Shown one piece after another: positions 54,912 through 64,000 of a stretch of DNA of 64,000 nt; the first letter of the stretch is position 1; the number at the start of each line of letters is the position of its first letter. Below the pieces are notes generated by a model. The model did no database searches and was not told the DNA's origin. It was given only the letters and a program-made list of their open reading frames with translations. The stretch is from Fusarium oxysporum f. sp. lycopersici 4287. Lineage: Eukaryota; Ascomycota; Sordariomycetes; Hypocreales; Nectriaceae. A program made the position numbers and the translations under genes. Location: contig NW_017264845.1 of the NCBI RefSeq assembly GCF_000149955.1, forward strand, positions 253,472-317,471, given 5' to 3'.

Positions 54912-56287
54912 AAACTAAAAATACATACATTTCGCCAATTAATGTCTTGATCTCGCAGAGCCCCTATGTTTCCCGCCTTGTTCTTCTCTGTCTCTTCATT
55001 GTTCTCCTTCTAGATCCCCGTATTGGTTAGTGGTAGCAAATCAACTTGAAGCCCAATTCCTCCAAGTGTTCAGTTTCCTATCTTCGGCGGCTGAAGCAGT
55101 GTCTGCTATTGGTTGTACGAGGGGTACCTGTTGTTAGTAGATGTGTTTAAGCAATTTGTAGGTGAATAGTGTTGTCATGTCTGCTCTAGGCGACCTGTAG
55201 CGATCGCAAATCTGATCGTGGCTCGCACCGCTTCCATATTCGGTGCCCATTTCTGTCCATCCGACATTGCCTTGCCTCCCAGGTGAAAGGATAGATTGCC
55301 ACGCTTTTCTTCTACACATTGGGCCATCATCTCCTTGCGCTGTGCTGTCCATTTTACGCATCGAAAGAGAAAGTGCTCTACCGTTTCCTTTGCCTGTCCG
55401 CATGGACATTCATCTGTTGGGGCTGCTCTAATTCAAGTATTGATTTGTATTTTCAGAGAAAATAACTAGTAGAGGCGCAGCGCGTCTACCTACATAGACC
55501 CTCTACCTTGCATCCCCTTGGATCCTGTTCCGCTCTTTGCGCGGGGCACTGCCGGTTCGCAAGTCAATACCAGTTTGCTCCTTAAGCCCACCTCCACAGC
55601 CAACCCAAAGTCCCATCCTCGATGGCCATCTTTAGGCTCCTGTCCTCTCGGTAGACCGACACGCGCGTCCGTCCTCTCGGGCCATATAGAAAGTGTCGTA
55701 ACTGCAGCCCGCCCGCCCAGCCTTCCGTCGCTTCCATTATATGCCGCGCCCCGCAGATTGTCAATTCTGTTTCGCGCTACCTCGCAAGATCTCTCTTGCG
55801 AGGCCGACCGTGTCTCGCAGGAGTTTATCCACTTGCATCCTTTCTGTACCCAGAACAGCCGAGCAACGCAGTGTCGTCCCTCCTACTAACCAAGGTGCCT
55901 TGTCGTTCTCTGTGCAAGTTCAAGAATGCCGTTCCTTCTCGTTCGTTTTCGCTGTGACCATTCACGCTTCCTGTCGCTTATTCGGCGCGTCTTGGTGTCC
56001 TTACAACAGAGCAGCCCAGAAGCACCCCAAGGGTGTCCTCTTCCATGACCCATATGTTCATCGTTTGTAGGCTCGATTTCGCGGTCGTGTCTCGGGTGGT
56101 TTTTAAAGTTTTCCCTTGTTGCTTGTGGGGGGTAGGGCTCGTGAGCCCTATCGCGCCACCACCGCCCAAACCAGCGGACAAGTGCTGGTTGGTGATGACT
56201 CTTCTTAGCTCTGCGAATGCCCCGCGGGCAAAGGGCATTCCCAGGTTCCCAGCCGGCACCACGAGGAGGTGAGAGTCATTGCCGGCC
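54856..56287 (-). mobile_element. Internally deleted LINE (1.43 kb) with perfect target duplication
   Basis: Flanked by 13-bp CCTAGTACTACAG at 54843-54855 and 56288-56300. The 3' end on the minus strand has CCGGGCGTAATAG and a TGTC tail. Next to it lies the ORF2 C-terminal finger (CPCGQAKETVEHFLFRC, about 55410-55340). About 850 bp of other sequence follows, up to 56287, with no endonuclease or reverse transcriptase. It probably joins the 5' region to the 3' end. This is a non-autonomous derivative that inserted as a unit. Confidence 0.8.
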
Positions 56288-56297
56288 CCTAGTACTA

Positions 56298-56393
56298 CAG
56301 TCCCAAATCAACTCTAGTAGAGTTGATTTTATTGACCCACTTTAAACCTAGTAGAGTTGATTATTGCCAGGGTGTAGAGTTGATTTAACACTG
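56298..56393. mobile_element. Short MITE-like palindromic repeat
   Basis: The sequence starts CAGTCCCAAATCAACTCTA and ends with the inverse of CAGTGTTAAATCAACTCTA. GTAGAGTTGAT recurs inside and the left flank is TA. Its left end overlaps the LINE target duplication, so the LINE seems to have entered at its edge. The right flank does not show TA. Confidence 0.5.
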
Positions 56394-56573
56394 TCCTATA
56401 TACAGGAGTAGTAGTGCTGATCAGAACAGGGGTTTGTCAGGGGTTTGCCACAGAACGCGACACGTCCTTTCGCGAAAAGTGCTATAGGGGGGTAATATCA
56501 TACTACTAGACAGTCTCGTTGTTGATCAAAGCACTATCATTATTCAGATCTTACTACTAGTCACCGAGTCACT

Positions 56574-56882
56574 ATGACAGCTTCAAACTTGCAATCTGAA
56601 CCATGCAGTGCAATTTATCCCTACGTTCTTCTCTCCACATACCGTCTTCTCGTATGCCAGGTTTGTGCGTTCGCCTCTGTAGCCGATGAGGTTGCTACGC
56701 ATTTGAGAACACGACATCGCGATATACAGTCAGAGCGTCGACAGGAGCTGGTAGAGAAGATAAAACAGATCCCGAATATTCTCCACAGTCAGGACGAACT
56801 ACGTCGTTGTTTACAGTACCCAACGGATACGATTAAAACCTATTCCTGTATTCTCTTCGCAGTCTACCCAATCGATGTCTAG
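56574..56882 (+). pseudogene. OrsD/DUF3505-type N-terminal fragment, copy C
   Basis: About 102 codons from ATG 56574 align with the start of copy A: AIYPYVLLSTYRLLVCQVCA, ATHLRTRHRDIQSERRQELV, EKIKQIPNIL. The finger ligands C-x2-C and H-x4-H are kept. After about residue 85 the match ends and a stop follows. No further part of the gene was found in the 290 bp before copy D. Confidence 0.65.
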
Positions 56883-57174
56883 AGTTTATCGCTTGCGGGG
56901 ATGATTCTTTTTTACCCAATCAAGAATCCTAAAATTAATACAGCCAGCTAGAGACGACTTACGAAAACGAGAACAATGGCTAAAGTCTGGTAAATAGGTT
57001 ACTATACTACATGTAGGAAACAAAACTCTAAATTACGCGTACCCGCGTCGCGCGATGGGCTGTGGGCCAACGTTGGAAAGATTCTGACTCCAAACTTCAA
57101 TTCCCATTCGTGTGTATGTACACATCACGCACTTCCAAGTGTAAGCTAAACGACTGCTGCCTAGGGAGGATACG

Positions 57175-57977
57175 ATGGACTCGCTCGATCTCATCTACTT
57201 TCACTCCGCCCTTCGCATACTTATATGCAAGTCATGCAAATCTGTATTCGCAACTTCCATTCGGAGCCACGTCCGCATGTTCCACAAGGAGGTCGCCCTT
57301 TCGAAACAGCAGCTTAAGAAGTATGAGGAGTCCTTCCGGAACCTATCACCCATTTGCGACCGCAACGTTGTCCGGGACCTACAGCCCAGCTCGCAAGGCC
57401 CAGCAATCCGCCACCTCCTCCTTCATCTTGATAGCATCCTGTGCCTCTGCTGCGAGGATCAGAAGCGACCGTATATATGCCGCTCTGAAACGCATATGCC
57501 AGAGCACCTTTGTCTGGTCCATAGACGCCAATCCCACCGCCGTGGTCAGCGTTACAAGAACGGCACTATCGACGCCTGGCAGAAAGAAGGAGTCGCACGC
57601 GCACCAGTTGCTTGCCAGGCACTTTTCAAATCGTCGAGTAATAGACGTTACTTCCGGTTCTAGCGCCGGAGTTGGAGTCTATATCGGTGCCGGAGCCCAT
57701 ATTATCAGAGATTTCGCACGCGCCAGCCTCAACAGCGGACGGGTCCGGCGAACTGGATGCTGGAGCTTCATCGACATATTTACAATCTTCCCTCCCGCTG
57801 GAAACGCTAATAGAAGAGAAGTTCACCCAGGCTGCTCATCTAGCCGCGACCCCAGCTCAGCATACGCAAGACCAGGTGCAGCGTGAAGTCAGCCCAACAT
57901 CAGAGCAGTACAAGTGGATTCAGTTCACAGAATGGGCTTCCCAGGTTCTGCTAACCTTTTGTTGCAGGTCTTGTTAG
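57175..57977 (+). pseudogene. OrsD/DUF3505-type N-terminal part, copy D
   Basis: ATG 57175 starts a finger region (LRILICKSCKSVFATSIRSH, VRMFHKE) and a second, divergent finger (SILCLCCEDQKRPYICRSET, then HLCLVHRR). A frameshift near 57663 shifts the downstream linker into another frame, which runs to 57977 (QYKWIQFTEWASQVL). No central or C-terminal domain follows on this strand. Copy E on the opposite strand begins less than 100 bp away. Confidence 0.6.
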
Positions 57978-58035
57978 CCGCAGTGGCGTTTACACTGGTA
58001 GATTTTTCTTACAGATAAAGGCAACATTCTTCGTA

Positions 58036-58479
58036 TTAACACCGACTCCATTCCTGCCAAATGTTCGATAAGTGGCGATACATTTCCAAGAGCTCCGGTT
58101 GGAGTCTTTCCGGAAGAGCTCGATCGATAGCATACGTGGTCAGCAGCATGCAAGGATGATGACCAGCTCCCGCCGCAAACATGCGCATTAGATCAGCCGC
58201 GCTAGAAGGATAATAGTAATTCGTTTTCTCCACTAGTTTTGTCAGGTACCTCTTAGCGATTGTTAAAGCGGCTTGTCGGTACAGCGACAATGTCCATGAC
58301 GTGATAAGGTCTCGGGTCCTACTTCTCAAGATACTCAAAGCTTGCTCGGATGATAGATGCTTCATTCTGTCGCTAGGGTCTAAGAAAAAGAACTCCTTGC
58401 TGTCGTGGCGTACTAGATCCATCTTCCTGGCTAAAAGATCCCACACTGGTCGAACGAAAGCGAATACTTGTATATACAT
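58036..58479 (-). pseudogene. OrsD/DUF3505-type C-terminal part, copy E
   Basis: A 147-codon frame matches the C-terminal end of the family: VFAFVRPVWDLLARKM aligns with VYIRPFVDMLAREQ of copy B. Then come LYRQAALTIAKRYL, AAGAGHHPCMLLTTYAIDRA and a Trp-rich end (LSNIWQEW). The Arg, the GH and the Tyr have the spacing and order of the last catalytic motifs of tyrosine recombinases. The piece points towards copy D, as if one gene was split by inversion. Function is unknown. Confidence 0.62.
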
Positions 58480-58865
58480 TTTATAGTAGAACTATGGAAA
58501 TGAAAATAGCTGTAACCTTTACACAAGTAGTTTTAAAACATATAACAGTTAAATATATTGTTTTGTATTCCTAACTATTTTAGAGCTAATTTGAATTTAA
58601 TGGACTACTTATAAAATCTGGTATCAATGTGAGAAGTGGGGTGTTCTATGGCGGGATGGTTTCCAAACAGGTAAACTAGTCCGTACTAGGTTTATGTTTG
58701 TACATTTGTAGGGCAGAGACTGAGCGTAGCGACGTGTCACGTCTCTTGATACACAAGTAATGCTTGTGAGGCTTATTGTCGTAAAGAAGTTTTATTGATA
58801 GCTGGTGAGCTAATGGCTATGAAAGTGCTAATGAATGTGATCTATATACTTGGTGACTAGCTATG
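58480..58865. other. AT-rich spacer upstream of LINE
   Basis: No gene recognised. It borders the conserved start of the LINE family at 58866. Confidence 0.4.
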
Positions 58866-59107
58866 CCAAAATCTTATTTCAAATCAAACAAATCCAAACC
58901 TCTGGATTTGAAATGACATTTGATATATTTGATACATGATATATGATGAAAGCTTGAATCTGCCAGGCTGTCGGGCGCGTCCTTGCAGCTTACCCGGAAC
59001 CTGCTGGGCTTCAGGGTCTGGTGAGCGAATCCCTTCCTTTGTTATCACACTTTCTTGGCATACAAGTGTTAAGAAAGTGGCCCTATCTACACCTAGATCC
59101 TTAACAA

Positions 59108-60693
59108 GTGCACAGCAAACATCCCAATCTGAACCGAGGAGCCCGTGCAGCCCTCTTGCAGAACAGTCCGGCAGCCGTGAACGGCACCATTGGTGTTTCA
59201 CCTGGACCCGTTCGGATGGCCCAGACACCATCTTCACCACTCAACCCCGCCACCACCGCTGCAGCTACGGAAGGAGCTGAGCGTGCCAGCCCCTCATCGA
59301 TTTTTGAACAAGGACCAATCTCTATCATCGAATCAGCCAATGATCTCGCGCGAGAACGCGTGGAAGAGTACAACACCAAGCTGATGGTTTTCCAGGCCTT
59401 CTGTGCCAAGTTTGAAGAAGCGGCCTAGCAATTCGCCACCGGACCGCAGCGACGTTTCGCTCAGCAATTCGCCGATAGTTTCCTCGACTCCTGGAAACGA
59501 GAGCTCTCCTGCTCCGGACCCGCGACCCCCAAGCCTACCTACAGCAGCGTGGCCGCTGCCACGCCTCCCACTGACCACGACCGTCTAACCCACGGACAAC
59601 AACAACATCGACGCCGCCAAACAGATCCACCTCATCGCCAAAGGCAACAGTCGACCATCGCCCCACCACGGCAAGACCTCCGTGTCTTCATCCGTCTAGA
59701 AGCCGAGGCTCCGGCCAGGGCCCACAGTAGCTATGCGATCCGGACCCTAACCCAGGAAAAACTCGGCGCCGTCTCGGAGAAGATTCGACAGGTGTTCCAG
59801 GTCCGGTCTGGATGGGCCGTCCTGGCTGCAGACTCTGCACACACGACTTTCTAGTAGAAAAGCAGGCTGAGTGGGCCGCTGAACTGGGAGCTACAGCAGT
59901 AGAAACGAACAAGGAATGGTTCACCTATGTGGTCTCAGACTTCCCCACAAGACTGACCGACTTCCACGGCAATGAGGTGGATAGTGACAGCGTTGTCAGC
60001 GATGAGATAGAAATCCAGACTGGGCTCAAGCCCGTTGACGTACGCCCTGCGCGACAATTCTCGGATAATCCCTTGACCAAGACTCTACTCGTGTCCTTTC
60101 TGAAGCCTACAAAGAGATGCTGGTCGCTTTTCAGCAGCAGCGCAGCCAGACTCATGGATAAAACCGACCGACCTAGACAGTGTGATACGTGCTGGGGCTA
60201 CTACTTTACCCGCAACTGTCACAGACAGCCAGTCTGTCGATGCTGTAGTAAGGCTGGCCACCTTGTAGACGATTGCATAGCACGAGAACAGTGCATCAAC
60301 TGCTTAGCCCCCCACCAGGCTAACTTTCGTAGGTGCCCAGCTCGGCCAAAGACAGTACACGGCGTGCTCCGCCGACTTACTAAAGAGCAACGAAAACATG
60401 TCCGGACAGTGGGTGCGGAGACATACCGACAAGGACATCGAGAACCACATCTGGAATCGCATCAGGAAACCCAGCAGAGCATGGCTGAGCGTCAAAGCGA
60501 GGATATCACATCACAAGAACAGCCGAACGTTCGTGCTCCCAGCCCAGCTGTATCAGGAGCTCCTTCGTGCATCATGGTGGCCACAACCCCTCATGCCGGC
60601 TATGAAGCAGAGGAAGAGCCCGAACAGCCCAGGCCAGGCTCACCGCGAAAGCGTCGAATAGTTCTCATTAATCGCTCTCATGGCCAGGAATAG
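59108..60693 (+). pseudogene. LINE ORF1 (gag-like), broken
   Basis: The part from LNRGARAALLQNSPAAVNG matches the copy at 18403. The region with the start codon has been lost in an about 80-bp deletion near 59118. A TAG at 59426-59428 stands where the other copy has CAG (EEAAQQFATG). The frame continues to 59854, where a frameshift leads to the C-terminal part (to 60693). That part has the zinc knuckles CRCCSKAGHLVDDC and CINCLAPHQANFRRC, expected to bind RNA. The remainder is Gln/Glu/Pro-rich. Confidence 0.75.
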
Positions 60694-60726
60694 ATATTCC
60701 CAAACACGAAAGAACGACAGGAAGCC

Positions 60727-62592
60727 GCTCAGGATCTTCTAGGCCAACGTCGGCAAGATCCCTCCGGCCCACGACTGCGCTCTGGCGCTGGCCGACTCGG
60801 AACGATATGATATCGTGCTCTTGCAAGAGCCGTGGACGGCTCATACAGAGACCCGCTCTCTAACCAAGACTCACCCGGCGTACGACACATTCACGCCAGT
60901 CGACATGTGGAACAGCAACGACACTCGCCCTAGGGTCATGACATATGTCCGACGAGACCCAAGGCTCTTGGCTGACCAGATCCCGCCCTTTCAGACTCGC
61001 GATGTTGTTGGAAAATCCGGGGATCCCCCTTATCTTCAGGATTCAGACTGTTAGTCTGAAAGTCCTAGATTTAAAGTTCAAAGTCCTAGATGAAATCAAC
61101 TAGAGATATAAACCCGAGAGGAACTCTCATCTCAATAATGAATAACCAAGTTTCATAAAACACTTTCACCCAGCACTACTGCGCAATATAAACAACAGAT
61201 GTCCTTTGGCTCACGATCAACGGCATGACTGTAGTCAACTTCTATCGCCAGAACAACGAGAAAGACGCCCTGAACACACTGCTCCGATGGCCTGTCCCAC
61301 AACGATGCCTCGTTGCTGGCGATTTCAATGCCAGACATCGTAGTTGGCAGGCAGGCCAAGCTACGAACCGCGGCCAAGAGATTGCAGGCTGGGCATCAGA
61401 CAATGACCTTGACCTCCTCAACACTCCAGATGTCCCGACAAACCCGCACAGCAACACGATCGACCTTGCATTTACCAACATGCCTCTTGCTGAAGCTACC
61501 GTCGAGGACCATCTCGCAACTAGCTTTGACCACTTCACACTCAGTTTAACTCTCCCCGACGTCAGGCCAGCTCCGCTTCAACAGGGCAAGGTTAGGGTGA
61601 CAACGGAGGAAGAGCTCAAACGATTCGTCGAGATCGTCGAGTTCGGAGCCACAGAAGTCCCTCAAGCGGACTCGACACCAGCGGAATTGGATGAGCTTGC
61701 TTTTGCACTCGTGAATCTACTGACATCGGCAGCAAAGGCGGCTGGCCGGCCCACACGGAAGAGCGCACGTTCTGTTCATTGGTGGACCGAGGAGTGTGCT
61801 GGTGCAGCGGCCGCATTCCGGGCGATCAGGAGAATCTATCCCCGCGGCTTCAACCAAGATGTTCAGATGGCTAAGAGAGATCTCCATCGCGTGGTTCGCC
61901 GGGCAAAAAGGCAGTACTGGCGAAATCTTATCGATAGCTTCTCCAGCAGTGGCGCCGTTTACAAAGCTGTCCGGTGGCTGAAGTCCCCAGGGCCTTTCCA
62001 GCCGCCACCCCTACAGGTCGACGACATCGTATACGAAACTCAGATGGACAAGGCGAATGCACTTCGACGAGCTACACTAGAGCGCAGAACTTCAGATGAC
62101 GACATTGTGAACCCCTGGACATCAGTCTGTCCTCCTAGGTCGATCCCATTTTCACCCGAAATCTCTCTAGATGAGGTGCAGTATGCGACCCTCAACACTG
62201 GCAACACATCTCCCGGGTCAGATAATATCACGGTCGACCTCCTCAAAGCTGTCTGGCATATCATCGGGACGCACGTCCGCCGCCTGTTCGAAGGATGCCT
62301 CTCCATAGGCCATCATCCGAAACCATTCAAGGAGGCCGAAGTGGTCATGATCGCCAAACCCGGACGGCGTGATCTAACATCGCCTCGGGCTTGGCGACCT
62401 ATCTCTCTGCTCTCTTGCCTCGGCAAGGGGCTGGAAAGGCTGATTGCACGCCGCCTGGCGTGGGCAGCCGTTCACTACAACATCCTTCACCCACAACAGG
62501 CTGGCGCTCTTCCCAAAAGGTCCGCGACGGATTTGGTGACTGCCCTGATCCATGATATAGAACTAGCATTTGAAAGTGGAATGCGGGGTTGA
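60727..62592 (+). pseudogene. LINE ORF2 endonuclease and N-terminal RT, broken
   Basis: The endonuclease starts near LRIF-stop-ANVGK, a TAG in place of the Gln normally found there. It continues with VLLQEPWTAHTE. After the LTR insertion come VLWLTINGMTVVNFYRQ, CLVAGDFNARHRSWQAG, NTIDLAFTNM and SFDHFTLS, the usual endonuclease motifs. The reverse transcriptase begins with SPGSDNITVDLLKAVW and WRPISLLSCLGKGLERLI. It ends at about 62590, before the catalytic Asp pair. Neither RNase H nor a 3' tail is present. Confidence 0.8.
61006..61197. mobile_element. Solo LTR, 192 bp
   Basis: Starts TGTTGGAAAATCC and ends AACAACA, flanked by the 5-bp duplication GATGT (61001-61005, 61198-61202). Removing it and one GATGT restores the endonuclease reading TRDVLWLTINGM. 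This is a textbook solo LTR left after recombination of an LTR retrotransposon, Copia-like by its TGTTG/CAACA ends. Confidence 0.9.
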
Positions 62593-62927
62593 TACAAGGA
62601 TTATCAGCCAATGACAATGCGAAACGTCCACTTTCATCGAAAGTGAATAAATCCATAGAGATGTAGACCCCCTAGTATTAAATGTGTCATTCAACTTGAC
62701 TCTCCGGGTCATTAGCAAGATGAAAGTCGTCCATGGGCAGAAGTACATAATCTTTGGCGCTCATCCCTCACGACAACCCCTGCGACTTACGCACTCCCTG
62801 ACGGCATTGGGCGCGTCCATCTTTAGAGGGTTTGTAGTTATAGGCTGTTTACTTGGCTCTCAATATTAATGTTCTTGTTGGCAACATTCACAGCCTTCCC
62901 CAGTACATTGATGATGTGGGTCCCTGG
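62593..62927. other. Junction region between LINE and hydrolase gene
   Basis: No gene recognised. Near 62630 a short inverted pair (CACTTTC/GAAAGTG) occurs. It may include the 3' UTR of the hydrolase gene; if a second intron is used there (donor after TCCCAG near 63002), the coding region would extend to a stop at 62838. Confidence 0.4.
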
Positions 62928-64000
62928 CTAAAAAAGCAAGGTGTGAGCAATGCGATACAAGCCTTGGTGTACGGACTGAAGTCTGGGGGGAGGATTATTT
63001 CTCACCTGGGAGGAAAGTGCATCTGGAGGCAACATGACCTTTCTAATGGCCGCAACGACGACGCTGTAGCCTTCGTCCTTGGCCGTCTTGAACTTACATA
63101 TCCTAACGTGATCGGCATGAATCGGAGCAGCGTCTCCACAGCCTGGAAGTTGAGCCGAATCGACTTCGACGATCTATATTTCTTCCTTGAATTCTGTTGA
63201 ACTGGCAATGAGGAGGAAGAGTGCTATACCTGGATTAATCCCCTGCCCCAGCCCGTTTTGAGGGTCTCGTAGAAGAAAAACGCCTCAATTTTATCTTTCG
63301 GGTCTTTGGATGTCCTGCGTTTGTTTAAGACGTTAGGGAATGCCCTTGTTAGCTCATCCAGGCGCTCAGAGTCTACACCAAGGAGCTTCAAGGTGTGTTC
63401 CTGAGTGTCGATGCCGAAGAATTCGAGGATCCTCCGAGCAATATCGGCCGGCTTCGCGGCTGAGGAACCTTTGAATGGTGTCCCTAAGAATATCATTCCA
63501 CGAAGATTCTTAGTGATGGACTTTTTGCGAGAATCTTCCGTTCCCTGATCGCCGTGGACTAGGACCTGCGCGGCGACGAGCCCACCGAGGCTGTGGGCGA
63601 TGAAGGTGATGGGACGATCTTCCTGCTCTCTGCAGTCAGCAGCCAGCAGCCAGTAATAAGATAGTGGCGCTAGAGGGCTAGAGATCTGGCATTTGGGATG
63701 ACTGACTGTCCCCGTGCTAGAACGCTCTGCTGCTAGTTTCGCGCAAAGGTCCTCGGCATCGCTATGGATTTCCGTCTTCGTGACGCTCGATTGATCGCGG
63801 TGAGTGATGCCGGTGTCGTAGCCAAAGAGGAAGATCCGACTTTCTGGGATGTCCTGCGGAAGCAGATCTTTGGGCCAGAGGACTCCATCTTGGGTCCAAG
63901 TTTTCTCTCTGTCCCCTCGCAGCCCGTGCAAGAAGACGACGCTGCATCCTTAGCATCAGTTGAGACTCATCTCCTGAGTGCGCATAAGGCTCCAAGGCGT
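62928..64000 (-). CDS. SesB/SERAC1-like alpha/beta hydrolase, 5' partial
   Basis: The gene enters from beyond base 64000. A probable intron acceptor (GATGCAG) lies at 63942. The exon 63941-63230 encodes VVFLHGLRGDREKTWTQDG (oxyanion-hole region), FGYDTG, then ITFIAHSLGGLVAAQ with the nucleophile Ser and MIFLGTPFKG. A 56-bp intron (63229-63174, GTATAG...ATAG) joins it to IVEVDSAQLPG and HADHVRICKFKTAKDEGYSV, which supplies the catalytic His of the family. In fungi such domains stand alone (SesB) or at the N-terminus of NLRs, linked to programmed cell death and incompatibility; the type here cannot be told because the 5' end is outside. Without the intron the frame ends at 63224 and the family's C-terminus is lost. 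Confidence 0.78.

Larger units (their letters stand above)
58866..62590 (+). mobile_element. LINE (second family), 3'-truncated
   Basis: The start block AAAATCTTATTTCAAATCAA is shared with 18105, which fixes a common 5' end. ORF1 (gag-like) and ORF2 (endonuclease, start of reverse transcriptase) follow. Similarity to a LINE stops at about 62580, before the RT catalytic box and any 3' tail. A solo LTR interrupts the endonuclease at 61006-61197. Scattered TAG stops mark it as inactive. Confidence 0.82.

Noticed and set aside
62853..63200. 115-codon plus-strand frame near the window end
   Set aside because: It is antisense to the last exon of the SesB-like hydrolase, which has clear family motifs.
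1..64000. tRNA, rRNA and CRISPR arrays
   Set aside because: None was seen. Tandem and inverted repeats in the window are explained by transposons, and CRISPR is not expected in a fungal genome.

Overview
The window is nuclear DNA of a filamentous ascomycete (Pezizomycotina). Short spliceosomal introns (about 47-94 bp, GT-AG) interrupt typical fungal families: an OPY2-type membrane anchor, a fungal rhodopsin-domain protein, a hypervirulence-associated TUDOR protein, a SesB-like hydrolase and a CHAT protein. Tad-clade LINEs, pogo/Fot1, hAT, piggyBac and Mutator-like elements fit the same source. Many repeats carry C:G to T:A stop codons of the kind left by repeat-induced point mutation (RIP). 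I cannot name the genus.

Layout. 1-651 is the 3' part of an OPY2-like gene, followed by a 157-bp MITE and a decayed Tad-like LINE on the minus strand (986-6500, with an assembly gap). 6614-15685 is a host island: rhodopsin-domain protein (minus), short-chain dehydrogenase (plus) and alternative NADH dehydrogenase (minus), with a piggyBac remnant and a second MITE copy between them. 15975-21300 is decayed DNA: a RIP-degraded FAD oxidoreductase, a pogo remnant, the 5' part of a LINE, two MITEs, an LTR-like repeat and a non-autonomous hAT-like element.

21597-26430 holds two adjacent minus-strand genes, a PD-(D/E)XK nuclease-like protein and a TPR-CHAT protein. 27019-43500 is nested transposons: pogo, an OrsD/DUF3505-type pseudogene, a long-TIR MULE, a short LINE copy, a WD40 tail probably from an NLR, two hATs and a piggyBac. 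43801-47748 is a second host island: a small hydrophilic protein, a TUDOR protein and an erythromycin-esterase-like enzyme. 47930-50759 is a MULE that looks recent and intact, with 114-bp identical TIRs and a 9-bp target duplication. 50800-58479 holds another MULE remnant and a cluster of OrsD/DUF3505-type gene copies, one hit by an internally deleted LINE. 58866-62590 is a longer LINE copy with a solo LTR inside. The window ends in a SesB/SERAC1-like alpha/beta hydrolase that runs off the edge.

The genes do not form one pathway. The host genes are housekeeping or accessory functions set in a transposon-rich compartment. The most interesting parts are the OrsD/DUF3505-type copies, whose C-termini resemble tyrosine recombinases; the CHAT/nuclease gene pair; and the contrast between one pristine MULE and its decayed neighbours.
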